NCBI GenBank assembly: GCA_030631125.1
Contig: DAOVLS010000118.1
Location: forward strand, 1-7,044
Reading direction: 5' to 3'
DNA length: 7,044 bases
Source: Planctomycetales bacterium
Lineage (GTDB): Bacteria; Planctomycetota; Phycisphaerae; SM23-33
Positions 1 to 6,182 of the stretch are shown here, one piece after another. The notes below the pieces were generated by a model. The model did no database searches and was not told the DNA's origin. It saw only the letters and a program-made list of their open reading frames with translations. The translations under genes were made by a program, and so were the position numbers. Positions within the stretch are counted from its first letter, which is position 1. Each line of letters opens with the position of its first letter.

Positions 1-65
1 CGGACGCAGTCTGTGTCTTCGGCGGGAAAGACCAGAACCGGTATATCGTCCCAAAGCGTCCGCAT
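1..65 (-). CDS. N-terminal fragment of an unidentified protein, truncated by the window edge
   Basis: An ATG at 65-63 opens a frame that stays open to the window edge. It gives 21 complete codons beginning MRTLWDDIPVLVFPAEDTD. A Shine-Dalgarno-like AGAGG lies just upstream (transcript reads AAGAGGATACG before the ATG), and a near-consensus promoter sits about 50 bases further up (141-114). The residues look protein-like, with a hydrophobic strand (IPVLVF) followed by an acidic turn. The visible part is too short to assign a family. The opposite strand is also open from the window edge to a TAA near 112, but its translation is Ser/Arg-rich and low in character, so the minus reading is preferred. 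Function unknown. Confidence 0.55.
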   Translation of the reverse strand, partial: MRTLWDDIPVLVFPAEDTDCV

Positions 66-113
66 CGTATCCTCTTATCACCTGCGTGCCCAGTCAGGGC
101 AACTGTTGAGTTA

Positions 114-141
114 ATTATATCGACCCCGCCGGATGAGTCAA
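114..141 (-). promoter_or_regulatory. Sigma70-type promoter, TTGACT-16-TATAAT
   Basis: On the minus strand, TTGACT (141-136), a 16-bp spacer (135-120) and a perfect TATAAT (119-114) match the housekeeping sigma consensus at 11 of 12 positions. Transcription would start near 107, giving a leader of about 42 bases before the ATG at 65. It lies in the 100-base gap after the URO-D-like gene, so the partial gene at the left edge probably has its own transcript. The lptD promoter has identical hexamers and the same spacer length. Confidence 0.75.
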
Positions 142-165
142 TAAATAAGTTACTTCACAAGACCC

Positions 166-1221
166 TCACGGCAGTTGTCCCGGCAGCGCCGACCAGGCCT
201 CGAATACCGCGCGGATATTCTCCGGCGGATTGCGCGTTCCCCATTCACATTGAGCGATGACGCCGCCGGAGCCGTCGTCGAACGCCCGGCGGACCCGGCC
301 AACCGCTCCGCGAACATCCTCAACCGAACCGAACGAAAGTACCTGCTGACGGTCGATCTCGCCCCAGAAAGTAATCCACCCCTTGAAACGCCGACCGATT
401 TCCTCGATGTCCATGCAGAACAACTGGCTGTTGATAGCATCCACGCCGACCTCAATGATATCCTCGTAAATGTCGAATATGTACCCGTCGCTGTGAAAGA
501 ATGCTTTTTTACCGGCGGCGTGGATCAGGTCGCAATAGTCTTTGTACAGCGGCTTGAACAGTTCCCGCCACATCGCCGGTGAAATCAGCAGCGAGGTCTG
601 CGAACCCCAGTCGTCCATGAAGGCTACACCGTCGCAGTCGGTCTTTGCCCATCCTTGAATTTCTTCGAGGTAAAATTCGTGCAACATGTCGCGGAGACGA
701 AGGACTTCGCTCGTGCCGTATCCCAGGTCGATGTAGAGGTTTTCGCTGCCTCGGAGAAACTGCATCCGCTCAAACGGCCTGACAGTCGTGAATTGCCCAC
801 CGGCAGTGCCCGCGAGCATGAACTTCTGCGCACCGGCGAGGTTGGCTTTCTGGGCGCGATTGACCGCGTCCCAATCGGCCTGCCGGAGGATTTCCCACGG
901 CGGGGTCAGGCTATCCAGGGCTGAGAAGTCCGCGAGCGGCGGATGCTTCACCTCGCCGATTACGCCGTACTCGCCTGCCTCCCACTCACAGCCCCATTCG
1001 TCAACCCACTTGCGGTCCTTGCCCCCGACGCCCCGGTTGCGGTCGCCGGGAGAAAGGACCCGCTCCGGACAGGTGGTGAAATCGCCGGGGAACTCACGAA
1101 GCAGCGCCTCAAGACCGTCAGCGGCAAATTTCTCCACCCACGGCAGCCACCACAGGTGCCGCGGCGTGCGGTCCGGCGATTCGAACTCCAATGCACGATA
1201 AACTCGTTCGCGAGATGTCAT
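166..1221 (-). CDS. Uroporphyrinogen-decarboxylase (URO-D) superfamily protein
   Basis: The product resembles the large group of URO-D-fold proteins that are not haem-pathway HemE, related to corrinoid methyltransferases of the MtaA/CmuA type. The N-terminus MTSRERVYRALEFESPDRTP is the usual opening of this group, so I place the start at the ATG at 1221. In-frame ATGs at 1257 and 1266 would add a Lys-rich extension, and neither has a clearly spaced Shine-Dalgarno. Numbering from the 1266 Met, the conserved core is DDWGSQTSLLISP (218-230), KKAFFHSDGYI (253-263), GVDAINSQ (274-281) and the C-terminal IAQCEWGTRNPPENI (337-351). The metal-binding HxC expected in MtaA-type methyltransferases reads H-S-D here, so the thiol-activating zinc site appears absent and the reaction cannot be named. 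It follows the MBL-fold gene on the same strand and is probably cotranscribed with it. Family assignment is firm; function is not. Confidence 0.88.
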   Translation of the reverse strand: MTSRERVYRALEFESPDRTPRHLWWLPWVEKFAADGLEALLREFPGDFTTCPERVLSPGDRNRGVGGKDRKWVDEWGCEWEAGEYGVIGEVKHPPLADFSALDSLTPPWEILRQADWDAVNRAQKANLAGAQKFMLAGTAGGQFTTVRPFERMQFLRGSENLYIDLGYGTSEVLRLRDMLHEFYLEEIQGWAKTDCDGVAFMDDWGSQTSLLISPAMWRELFKPLYKDYCDLIHAAGKKAFFHSDGYIFDIYEDIIEVGVDAINSQLFCMDIEEIGRRFKGWITFWGEIDRQQVLSFGSVEDVRGAVGRVRRAFDDGSGGVIAQCEWGTRNPPENIRAVFEAWSALPGQLP

Positions 1222-1296
1222 CCGGTTTCTCTTTTTTTCAATATCAAAAAGTTTCATCCCCTGCATCCCTGCTGATTCTTTATCGCAGTCGGATCA

Positions 1297-1941
1297 TTAC
1301 AGGAACGGATTATACTGCCGCTCATGGCCGATTGTGCTGATCGGCCCGTGGCCGGGGAGGATGCGGGTGGCGTCGGGCAGGGTCAGCAGATTTTCACGGA
1401 TATTTTTCAACTGGCGCGATTCGCTCGCGCCGGGGATGTCGGTCCGCCCGACGCTTTCGGCGAAGAGCGCGTCGCCGGTGATAACCACTTCGGCTTCGGC
1501 GCAGTAGTAAGACACCCCGCCGGGCGTATGGCCTGATGTATCGAGCACCTGCCAGGTCAGCGGTCCCAATTTCAATTCGTCTCCGGCCTGGACCGTCTCG
1601 TCGGCCTGTGGGGCCGTTATACTGAACCCGAAGGGAGCCGACATATTAGCGGCAGTGTCCGAGAGCATGTGTTCGTCATTCTTTGGGACGGTGAGCACCG
1701 CAGCCGGGTATGCCTCCTTCACGGCTTCGACTCCGGCGATATGGTCCCCGTGGCCATGGGTCAGAAGGATTCGCTCCGGCTGAAGGGCGGTTTGGGTCAG
1801 ATACTCCAGCAGCGGGTCAGGAGACAACCCGATATCGGCAATCCAACAACATTTATCATCAGTAACCAGAACGTAGCAGTTCGTCATCAGGTCGCCAAGG
1901 ATGAGGCATTGTATGGACATCTCGCCGGCGTTGATAATCAT
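1297..1941 (-). CDS. Metallo-beta-lactamase-fold hydrolase, glyoxalase II-like (YcbL/GloB type)
   Basis: A 214-residue cytoplasmic MBL-fold protein with no signal peptide. All di-metal ligands of the glyoxalase II-like group are visible: THGHGDHIAG gives H62, H64, D66 and H67; SGHTPGG gives H138; TGDALFAESVGRTD gives D157; and LPGHGP gives H198. The family hydrolyses thioesters such as S-lactoylglutathione or related small esters. The length fits the short YcbL-type proteins, which lack the C-terminal glutathione-binding helices of full GloB, so the substrate stays open. The start is the ATG at 1941, supported by AAGGA (1952-1948) six bases upstream; the internal ATG at 1920 has no comparable site. 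The URO-D-like gene follows on the same strand after a short gap, which suggests an operon, but I know of no established shared pathway. Confidence 0.9.
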   Translation of the reverse strand: MIINAGEMSIQCLILGDLMTNCYVLVTDDKCCWIADIGLSPDPLLEYLTQTALQPERILLTHGHGDHIAGVEAVKEAYPAAVLTVPKNDEHMLSDTAANMSAPFGFSITAPQADETVQAGDELKLGPLTWQVLDTSGHTPGGVSYYCAEAEVVITGDALFAESVGRTDIPGASESRQLKNIRENLLTLPDATRILPGHGPISTIGHERQYNPFL

Positions 1942-1986
1942 GTGTTTTCCTTGCAGGACGGAATAGATTTCAAATTCGTCAGCGGG

Positions 1987-2015
1987 AATCTACCGGGTTT
2001 GGGGTTCACGTGCAA
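1987..2015 (-). promoter_or_regulatory. Weak candidate promoter for the MBL-fold hydrolase gene
   Basis: On the minus strand, TTGCAC (2015-2010), a 17-bp spacer and TAGATT (1992-1987) match the consensus only partly. The site is correctly placed, with an expected start near 1980 and a leader of about 40 bases. It overlaps the hairpin at 2001-2026. I saw no better candidate in this divergent region. Treat as tentative. Confidence 0.25.
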
Positions 2016-2026
2016 GACCGAACCCC
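2001..2026. repeat. Stem-loop, 7-bp arms, in the divergent intergenic region
   Basis: GGGGTTC (2001-2007) and GAACCCC (2020-2026) are exact reverse complements around a 12-base loop that contains the CACGTG-like step. No T-tract follows on either strand, so it does not look like an intrinsic terminator. It lies directly beside the 28-bp palindrome, one base apart. The pair may be one compound element. Confidence 0.6.
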
Positions 2027-2027
2027 T

Positions 2028-2055
2028 AAGCCCAGCCATTCGAATGGCTGGGCTT
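2028..2055. repeat. Perfect 28-bp palindrome centred on TTCGAA
   Basis: The left half AAGCCCAGCCATTC (2028-2041) is the exact reverse complement of the right half GAATGGCTGGGCTT (2042-2055), with no mismatch and no loop spacer. It sits between two divergent genes, so it is not the terminator of either. It lies about 32 bases upstream of the -35 box of lptD. It could be an operator for a dimeric regulator, a REP-like dispersed repeat, or part of a compound element with the hairpin beside it. The sequence alone does not decide. Confidence 0.8.
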
Positions 2056-2087
2056 CCGGCGAATCAATACATAAGAGAAGAGAACAT

Positions 2088-2115
2088 TTGACTTGCACGG
2101 GGCCGAACTTATAAT
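2088..2115 (+). promoter_or_regulatory. Sigma70-type promoter of lptD, TTGACT-16-TATAAT
   Basis: TTGACT (2088-2093), a 16-bp spacer and TATAAT (2110-2115) match the consensus at 11 of 12 positions. The 27 bases before it (2061-2087) are A/T-rich and could act as an UP element. The expected start point is near 2121-2123, only 7-9 bases before the GTG at 2130, which leaves almost no leader and no room for a normal Shine-Dalgarno. Confidence 0.75.
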
Positions 2116-2129
2116 CGCTCGCAAGACTA

Positions 2130-5024
2130 GTGAGAAATTCAGCGTGTCATATTGATTGGCGTCGCGCGGCGCTGCGATGCCTGTTGGCGTCGGTTGTTGT
2201 CTCGGCAGCCTGCACGTGCACTGCGGCTGGGGATGACCAGAAGGTTTATGTCCAAAGCGACGCCGTCATTGTCGGGAAGGTGATGTACACATTCACAGCC
2301 GGCGGGGAGACGGTCAATGTCGTGGAGGGGGATTTTTCGCTGACCGTCGGCAGGAGAAAACTCAGCGGAGCCAACGCGGTGCTGTGGACTACCGAACGCC
2401 GCATGGGCAAGGCGATTCTCCGCGACATCGAGGTGTATATCGAAGGCGACTCGACCCGCAAAGCCAGGATTATCGAGGCCGACGGCGCCACCACTACCGA
2501 CCGGGCGATTATGGTTACCCTGGGCCAGCGAGGGAAATTCCGCGCGAAGGTCGGCAGGCACAGCGACAAATCCCGCGTCTCGTCGCCGTTGTACCTCCGG
2601 GCAGCGGCTATGCGGAAACCGTCCTCGTCTGAATCCGGCGTCAAACCGCCCCCGGCCGTTCGGAAAAAATCGGACGACAAGACCGCAAAGACCAAGCCGG
2701 TCCGCCCCGCCCGCAAAGCGAAACCAAGACCTTACAGCCCGATAACCTTCCGCGCGGACGCGTTATCGAGCGAAGAAATACCCGACCCGAGCGATCCAAA
2801 AAAGAAACTGCGGATCACCATCGCCAAGGGCAGCGTCTATCTTTCGCAGGGCAGCGCCGAGAGCGATCTGTTCGTTCAGATGAGTGCCGACTCGGCTGTG
2901 CTCTACACCGCGCCGCGGGCCGACGGTGATAGAGCGGCCTCCGAAAGAATCGTCGGAGCCTACCTGGAAGGCGACGTTATCCTCCGTCAGGGCGAGCGAA
3001 CCATCCGAGGCCCGCGACTGTTTTACGATTTCGAGAACTCCCGCGCCATCTTCCTCGAACCGGTCATGCGCACAGTCCAGGAGCAGCGGGGAATACCGGT
3101 GTACGTTCGCGCCAAGGAAGGCAGACAACTCGGCGCCCTGGCAGAGCGCGACGACAGACCCGGCGTAAAGGGCGGGAAGTGGTATTTCCGAAAGGCCATT
3201 GTTACCACCAGCGATTTCCTCACACCCGGTTACCACATCGCCGCCCGACGGGTGTACATGGAAGACGCCAGGCGATACTACTACGACGAGGAAGAAAAGA
3301 AATGGGTCCCCGTTGGTGAACGCGCCTGGCGCAGCACACTCAAAAACACGACATTCAATATCCTTTCGGTTCCCGTCCTGTGGAGTCCTAAAATCGTCGG
3401 TAATGCCGAGGAGGGACACACAGCGCTGCGGAAGATATCGGGCGGCAGTAACGGACGCTTCGGATGGGGCGTGGAGAGCGATTGGTACCTCTTCCGCCTC
3501 CTCGGTATTCCCAAGCCTGATGGTTTCAAGGGAACAATTGAGCTGAGTGCGTACGAGAGAGGCTTCCTGATAGGCCCGAAGGTCCGCTACAAACGCCAGA
3601 ACTACAGCGGGTACGCTCGCGGCTCGTTCATGCATGACACCAAAGGCGAAGACGACTTCGGTACGGATCGGGAAAACATCGACGCGCAGACGAGCCGGGG
3701 ACGATTCCTCTGGCGGCATAAACAATTCCTCCCGAAAGACTGGATGCTACAGGCCGAAATCTCTTACCTCAGCGACAGGAACTTCCTGGAACAGTTCCAT
3801 CCCAGCGATTTCTGGACCGGAAAAGAGCAGGAAACTCTCATCTACGCCAAAAAGCAGAAGGACAACTGGGCCTTGACCGCACTGGGCAAGTGGCGGCTGA
3901 ACGACTTCCAGACACAGACTGAAGCCTACCCGGACGTGGGGGCTTATCTGATAGGTCAATCACTGTGGCAGGACCGCCTGACGCTTTACAAAGAAGCGCA
4001 TCTGGGGATAATCCGCTTCCGCCCCGATCGCGACCTCGACACGCCCGCCAGCGACCCGACCGTAAGAGGCGACGCGAGAATCGAAGTCAACATGCCGTTC
4101 GCCATCGGTCCGGTAAGGTTCCTTCCGAGCGCCGCTAACAGGATTACCGCCTGGTCCGACACGCCGAACGAGGGTGCACTTTGCCGGTCCTGGGGAAAGG
4201 TCGGATTAGACGCCCAGACCCATATCTGGCGGATATACAACAATGTCGATAACCGCCTGTGGGACCTGCACCGCATCAAGCACGTAATCACGCCGTACGG
4301 TAGCGTGTTCTTCTCCTGCACCGACGTCCAGCCTGACCGTACGTACGCCTTCAGCCCGGAAACCGAGCAATACATCCACAGGCTCGGCGGGGGAACTCTC
4401 GGTGTTCGCCAGTTATGGCAGACCAAGCGCGGACCTGAAGGAAACCGCCATATCGCTGACTGGCTGAGGCTGAACCTCGCTATGAGCCTCTTCGACGACG
4501 ACTTTACCCAGATGCCCGCCGACGGAAGATATTACGCTTCCAGACCCGAGTACAGTCTGGCGAGAAACGCCGTCAACGGCGACGCCGCGTGGTACATCTC
4601 CGACTCCACCATCCTCTTGGGCGACTTTAATTACGACATCGATTCGGGCGATATCGGAAAGGCCAACGTGGGCCTGACCGTCCTGCGCGACCCCCGGCTG
4701 AAATACTACGTCGGCGTAAGATACATCAACGCGCTGGACAGCGCCGTCGGAACGTTCGGCGCCAGTTACCAGATTAATCGGAAATATCGCGTAAGTATCT
4801 TCGAGCAGTACGACTTCGATTGGAAGAGCGGGGATAACCTCTCCACCACGGTAACCCTGACGAGAAAATTCCCCCGGCTTTACGTGTCGCTTTCCTTCGG
4901 CTACGACGCGACTTACGACGACGTCACCATGATGGTCAGCGTCTGGCCCGAAGGCATCCCCGAAGCCCGCATCGGAACCAGTAAAGTCAGCCTGCTCCAG
5001 CGAACCAACGAAGAAGAAGATTAG
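2130..5024 (+). CDS. lptD: LPS-assembly outer-membrane protein LptD (OstA), with an extra LptA-like domain
   Basis: LptD is the outer-membrane beta-barrel that, with LptE, inserts lipopolysaccharide into the outer leaflet. This 964-residue protein is longer than the E. coli protein (784). Visible layout: basic then hydrophobic signal peptide (about 1-33, ending CTAAG); a first LptA/OstA-like beta-jellyroll (about 36-145, VYVQSDAVIVGKV...VEGDFSLTVG...LSGANAVLW); a Pro/Lys/Arg-rich linker (about 160-205); a second LptA-like segment (about 205-330, ITFRADAL...AYLEGDVILRQGERTIRGPRLFYD); then the barrel (about 400-964). Family-like barrel stretches include WRHKQFLPKDWMLQAEISYLSDRNFLEQF (split here as 528-546 and 547-556), the QETLIYAKKQKDNWALT region (567-583), RLNDFQTQTEAYPDVG (589-604) and HVITPYGSVFFS (718-729). 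The start is GTG; no ATG gives a complete signal peptide. The gene stands alone, divergent from the MBL gene and convergent with the transpeptidase operon. LptD identity is well supported; exact domain edges are estimates. Confidence 0.9.
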   Translation: MRNSACHIDWRRAALRCLLASVVVSAACTCTAAGDDQKVYVQSDAVIVGKVMYTFTAGGETVNVVEGDFSLTVGRRKLSGANAVLWTTERRMGKAILRDIEVYIEGDSTRKARIIEADGATTTDRAIMVTLGQRGKFRAKVGRHSDKSRVSSPLYLRAAAMRKPSSSESGVKPPPAVRKKSDDKTAKTKPVRPARKAKPRPYSPITFRADALSSEEIPDPSDPKKKLRITIAKGSVYLSQGSAESDLFVQMSADSAVLYTAPRADGDRAASERIVGAYLEGDVILRQGERTIRGPRLFYDFENSRAIFLEPVMRTVQEQRGIPVYVRAKEGRQLGALAERDDRPGVKGGKWYFRKAIVTTSDFLTPGYHIAARRVYMEDARRYYYDEEEKKWVPVGERAWRSTLKNTTFNILSVPVLWSPKIVGNAEEGHTALRKISGGSNGRFGWGVESDWYLFRLLGIPKPDGFKGTIELSAYERGFLIGPKVRYKRQNYSGYARGSFMHDTKGEDDFGTDRENIDAQTSRGRFLWRHKQFLPKDWMLQAEISYLSDRNFLEQFHPSDFWTGKEQETLIYAKKQKDNWALTALGKWRLNDFQTQTEAYPDVGAYLIGQSLWQDRLTLYKEAHLGIIRFRPDRDLDTPASDPTVRGDARIEVNMPFAIGPVRFLPSAANRITAWSDTPNEGALCRSWGKVGLDAQTHIWRIYNNVDNRLWDLHRIKHVITPYGSVFFSCTDVQPDRTYAFSPETEQYIHRLGGGTLGVRQLWQTKRGPEGNRHIADWLRLNLAMSLFDDDFTQMPADGRYYASRPEYSLARNAVNGDAAWYISDSTILLGDFNYDIDSGDIGKANVGLTVLRDPRLKYYVGVRYINALDSAVGTFGASYQINRKYRVSIFEQYDFDWKSGDNLSTTVTLTRKFPRLYVSLSFGYDATYDDVTMMVSVWPEGIPEARIGTSKVSLLQRTNEEED

Positions 5025-5043
5025 CGGATTGAATGATTGTTAA

Positions 5044-5100
5044 AACGGCGCCGAACGGCAAGCCGGCGCGCGTGTCGGCTTGCCATTCGGCGCTGTTTTT
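5044..5100. terminator. Bidirectional intrinsic terminator between convergent lptD and the L,D-transpeptidase gene
   Basis: A 22-position stem pairs 5044-5065 with 5076-5097 around a 10-base loop (GCGCGCGTGT). It contains one G-T wobble and one C-A mismatch. A TTTTT run (5096-5100) follows on the plus strand, and AAAA (5042-5045) provides a four-T run for minus-strand transcripts. It lies 19 bases after the lptD stop and 25 bases beyond the transpeptidase stop, so it can serve both convergent units. Confidence 0.9.
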
Positions 5101-5125
5101 CGTTAATCGGTGTTTTCCTTGCTGA

Positions 5126-6169
5126 TTACGGAAGAACCGTTACCGTGCTCCACTTTTCGTAGAGCATGGCGAAGAGCATTTCGATGTCGTCGTCCGTCAG
5201 GCGGATGCAGCCAAGCGAAGACGCCTTTCCGATACTGGTCGGGTCGTTGGTCCCGTGGATTCCGTAGCCGTCTTCTCTCGTGTACGGATTACCTTCGTTC
5301 TCGATTCCCTCTATGCTGATCCAGTAGCCTTTTTTACCGAGCGGGTATTCCGGCTCGCCCCATTTTATCGGCTTGCTCCTCGACAGGTCGCTTGATGCCG
5401 GCGGGGTCCATCTTGTCTTGTCCGTTTTGCCGCCGTGCACCACCCGCCAGCGACCGGTCGGCGTTGAACCGTCCTTGCCGACACCGACACGGAACCGCTT
5501 GACGAAAATCATACGATGCGTTTTCGGCTCCTCCAGAAAAACGTCCATAACGCACCGGCTCTTCGAGACGACGGCGTGGAAAGGCCCACGGATCAATTTA
5601 AGGGTCCGACCGGCCGGGATCCTGGTGGGGTCGGCGATGGCGTTGATTTTCTGGATTAATTGCGACGGTACGTGCAGTTTCCACTTTCGCTCGACCCGCA
5701 CGATCACGTCGCCGCTCTGGAACATGTACGGGAACGTGCACGGGTCGTTCGGAAAAACCTTGCGGGAGAAGATAGTCTTGTCAGCCAGTTCGGCCAGTTT
5801 CGCACGGGCTGTTTCAGCCTGCTTTTCCGACAGGGCAGAGGTGTTGAGCGCGTCGGCAAGGGCCGCACGGGCAGCCAGGAGTTTCTTCTGTCCGTATAGC
5901 CCCAGCCCGCGTTCCAGCATCGCCAGAGCGCCGGCACGATCTGCCGGCGTGGTCTTCCTGGTGGTCGGATGGACCGGCGGGAGCGAAGCGTCTCTGGTTG
6001 TCGGTGTCCGGTCGGCCGAGGCGGAGCGGTCATTCTCGGCCGATTGTTTGGCAGGTTGAGTATCCGCCGGTTTGGACGCAGGCCAGTACTTCTTCACGAC
6101 TATGACAATTAATACGATTACGGCTGCGACAACTATCAATCTTACGAAGGGGTGACGCGATCTTCTCAC
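5126..6169 (-). CDS. Membrane-anchored L,D-transpeptidase (YkuD domain) with LysM-like segment
   Basis: L,D-transpeptidases use a catalytic cysteine to form 3-3 crosslinks in peptidoglycan or to attach proteins to it, outside the cytoplasmic membrane. Layout of the 347 residues: short basic N-terminus and one membrane helix (about 9-26, LIVVAAVIVLIVIVV); a Pro/Thr/Ser-rich low-complexity linker (27-75); an Ala-rich helical, TPR-like stretch (about 77-130); a LysM-like segment (about 147-194, FQSGDVIVRVERKW...IPAGRTLKLIRG); and the YkuD domain (about 197-346). The active-site signature is intact: IHGT with H305, then SSLGCIRL with C321 and R323. The start is GTG at 6169, backed by AAAGGAG (6182-6176) six bases upstream. 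It is the second gene after the folate cyclo-ligase, 11 bases downstream, and ends before the shared terminator. Which crosslink or ligation it makes cannot be told. Confidence 0.92.
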   Translation of the reverse strand: MRRSRHPFVRLIVVAAVIVLIVIVVKKYWPASKPADTQPAKQSAENDRSASADRTPTTRDASLPPVHPTTRKTTPADRAGALAMLERGLGLYGQKKLLAARAALADALNTSALSEKQAETARAKLAELADKTIFSRKVFPNDPCTFPYMFQSGDVIVRVERKWKLHVPSQLIQKINAIADPTRIPAGRTLKLIRGPFHAVVSKSRCVMDVFLEEPKTHRMIFVKRFRVGVGKDGSTPTGRWRVVHGGKTDKTRWTPPASSDLSRSKPIKWGEPEYPLGKKGYWISIEGIENEGNPYTREDGYGIHGTNDPTSIGKASSLGCIRLTDDDIEMLFAMLYEKWSTVTVLP

Positions 6170-6175
6170 GAGATT

Positions 6176-6182
6176 CTCCTTT
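6176..6182 (-). promoter_or_regulatory. Strong ribosome binding site overlapping the upstream stop codon
   Basis: The minus strand reads TAAAGGAG here, so the TAA stop of the folate cyclo-ligase (6183-6181) overlaps the AAAGGAG Shine-Dalgarno of the L,D-transpeptidase. It is six bases from the GTG at 6169. Ribosomes terminating on the first gene would sit on the second gene's site, which suggests translational coupling. It also fixes the GTG as the transpeptidase start. Confidence 0.8.

Noticed and set aside
175..1275. Several plus-strand open frames opposite the URO-D-like gene
   Set aside because: They mirror a gene with clear family motifs, have no convincing ribosome sites, and their translations are low-complexity or Arg/Ser-rich.
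2001..2055. Palindromic cluster as an intrinsic terminator
   Set aside because: No T-tract follows the stems on either strand, and both neighbouring genes point away from it.
1669..2091. Plus-strand open frame of 140 codons running from opposite the MBL gene into the intergenic region
   Set aside because: It overlaps the intact MBL-fold gene antisense, crosses the palindrome, and has no recognisable domain or ribosome site.
2150..2230. LptD N-terminus as a lipoprotein (SAAC around residue 28)
   Set aside because: The residue three before the Cys is Ser instead of the usual Leu/Val/Ile, and LptD proteins are not lipoproteins; a normal signal peptidase I site near residue 33 fits better.
2763..3725. 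Long minus-strand open frame (320 codons) inside lptD
   Set aside because: It is fully antisense to the well-supported LptD coding frame, its translation resembles no family I know, and long antisense frames are common in GC-rich genes.
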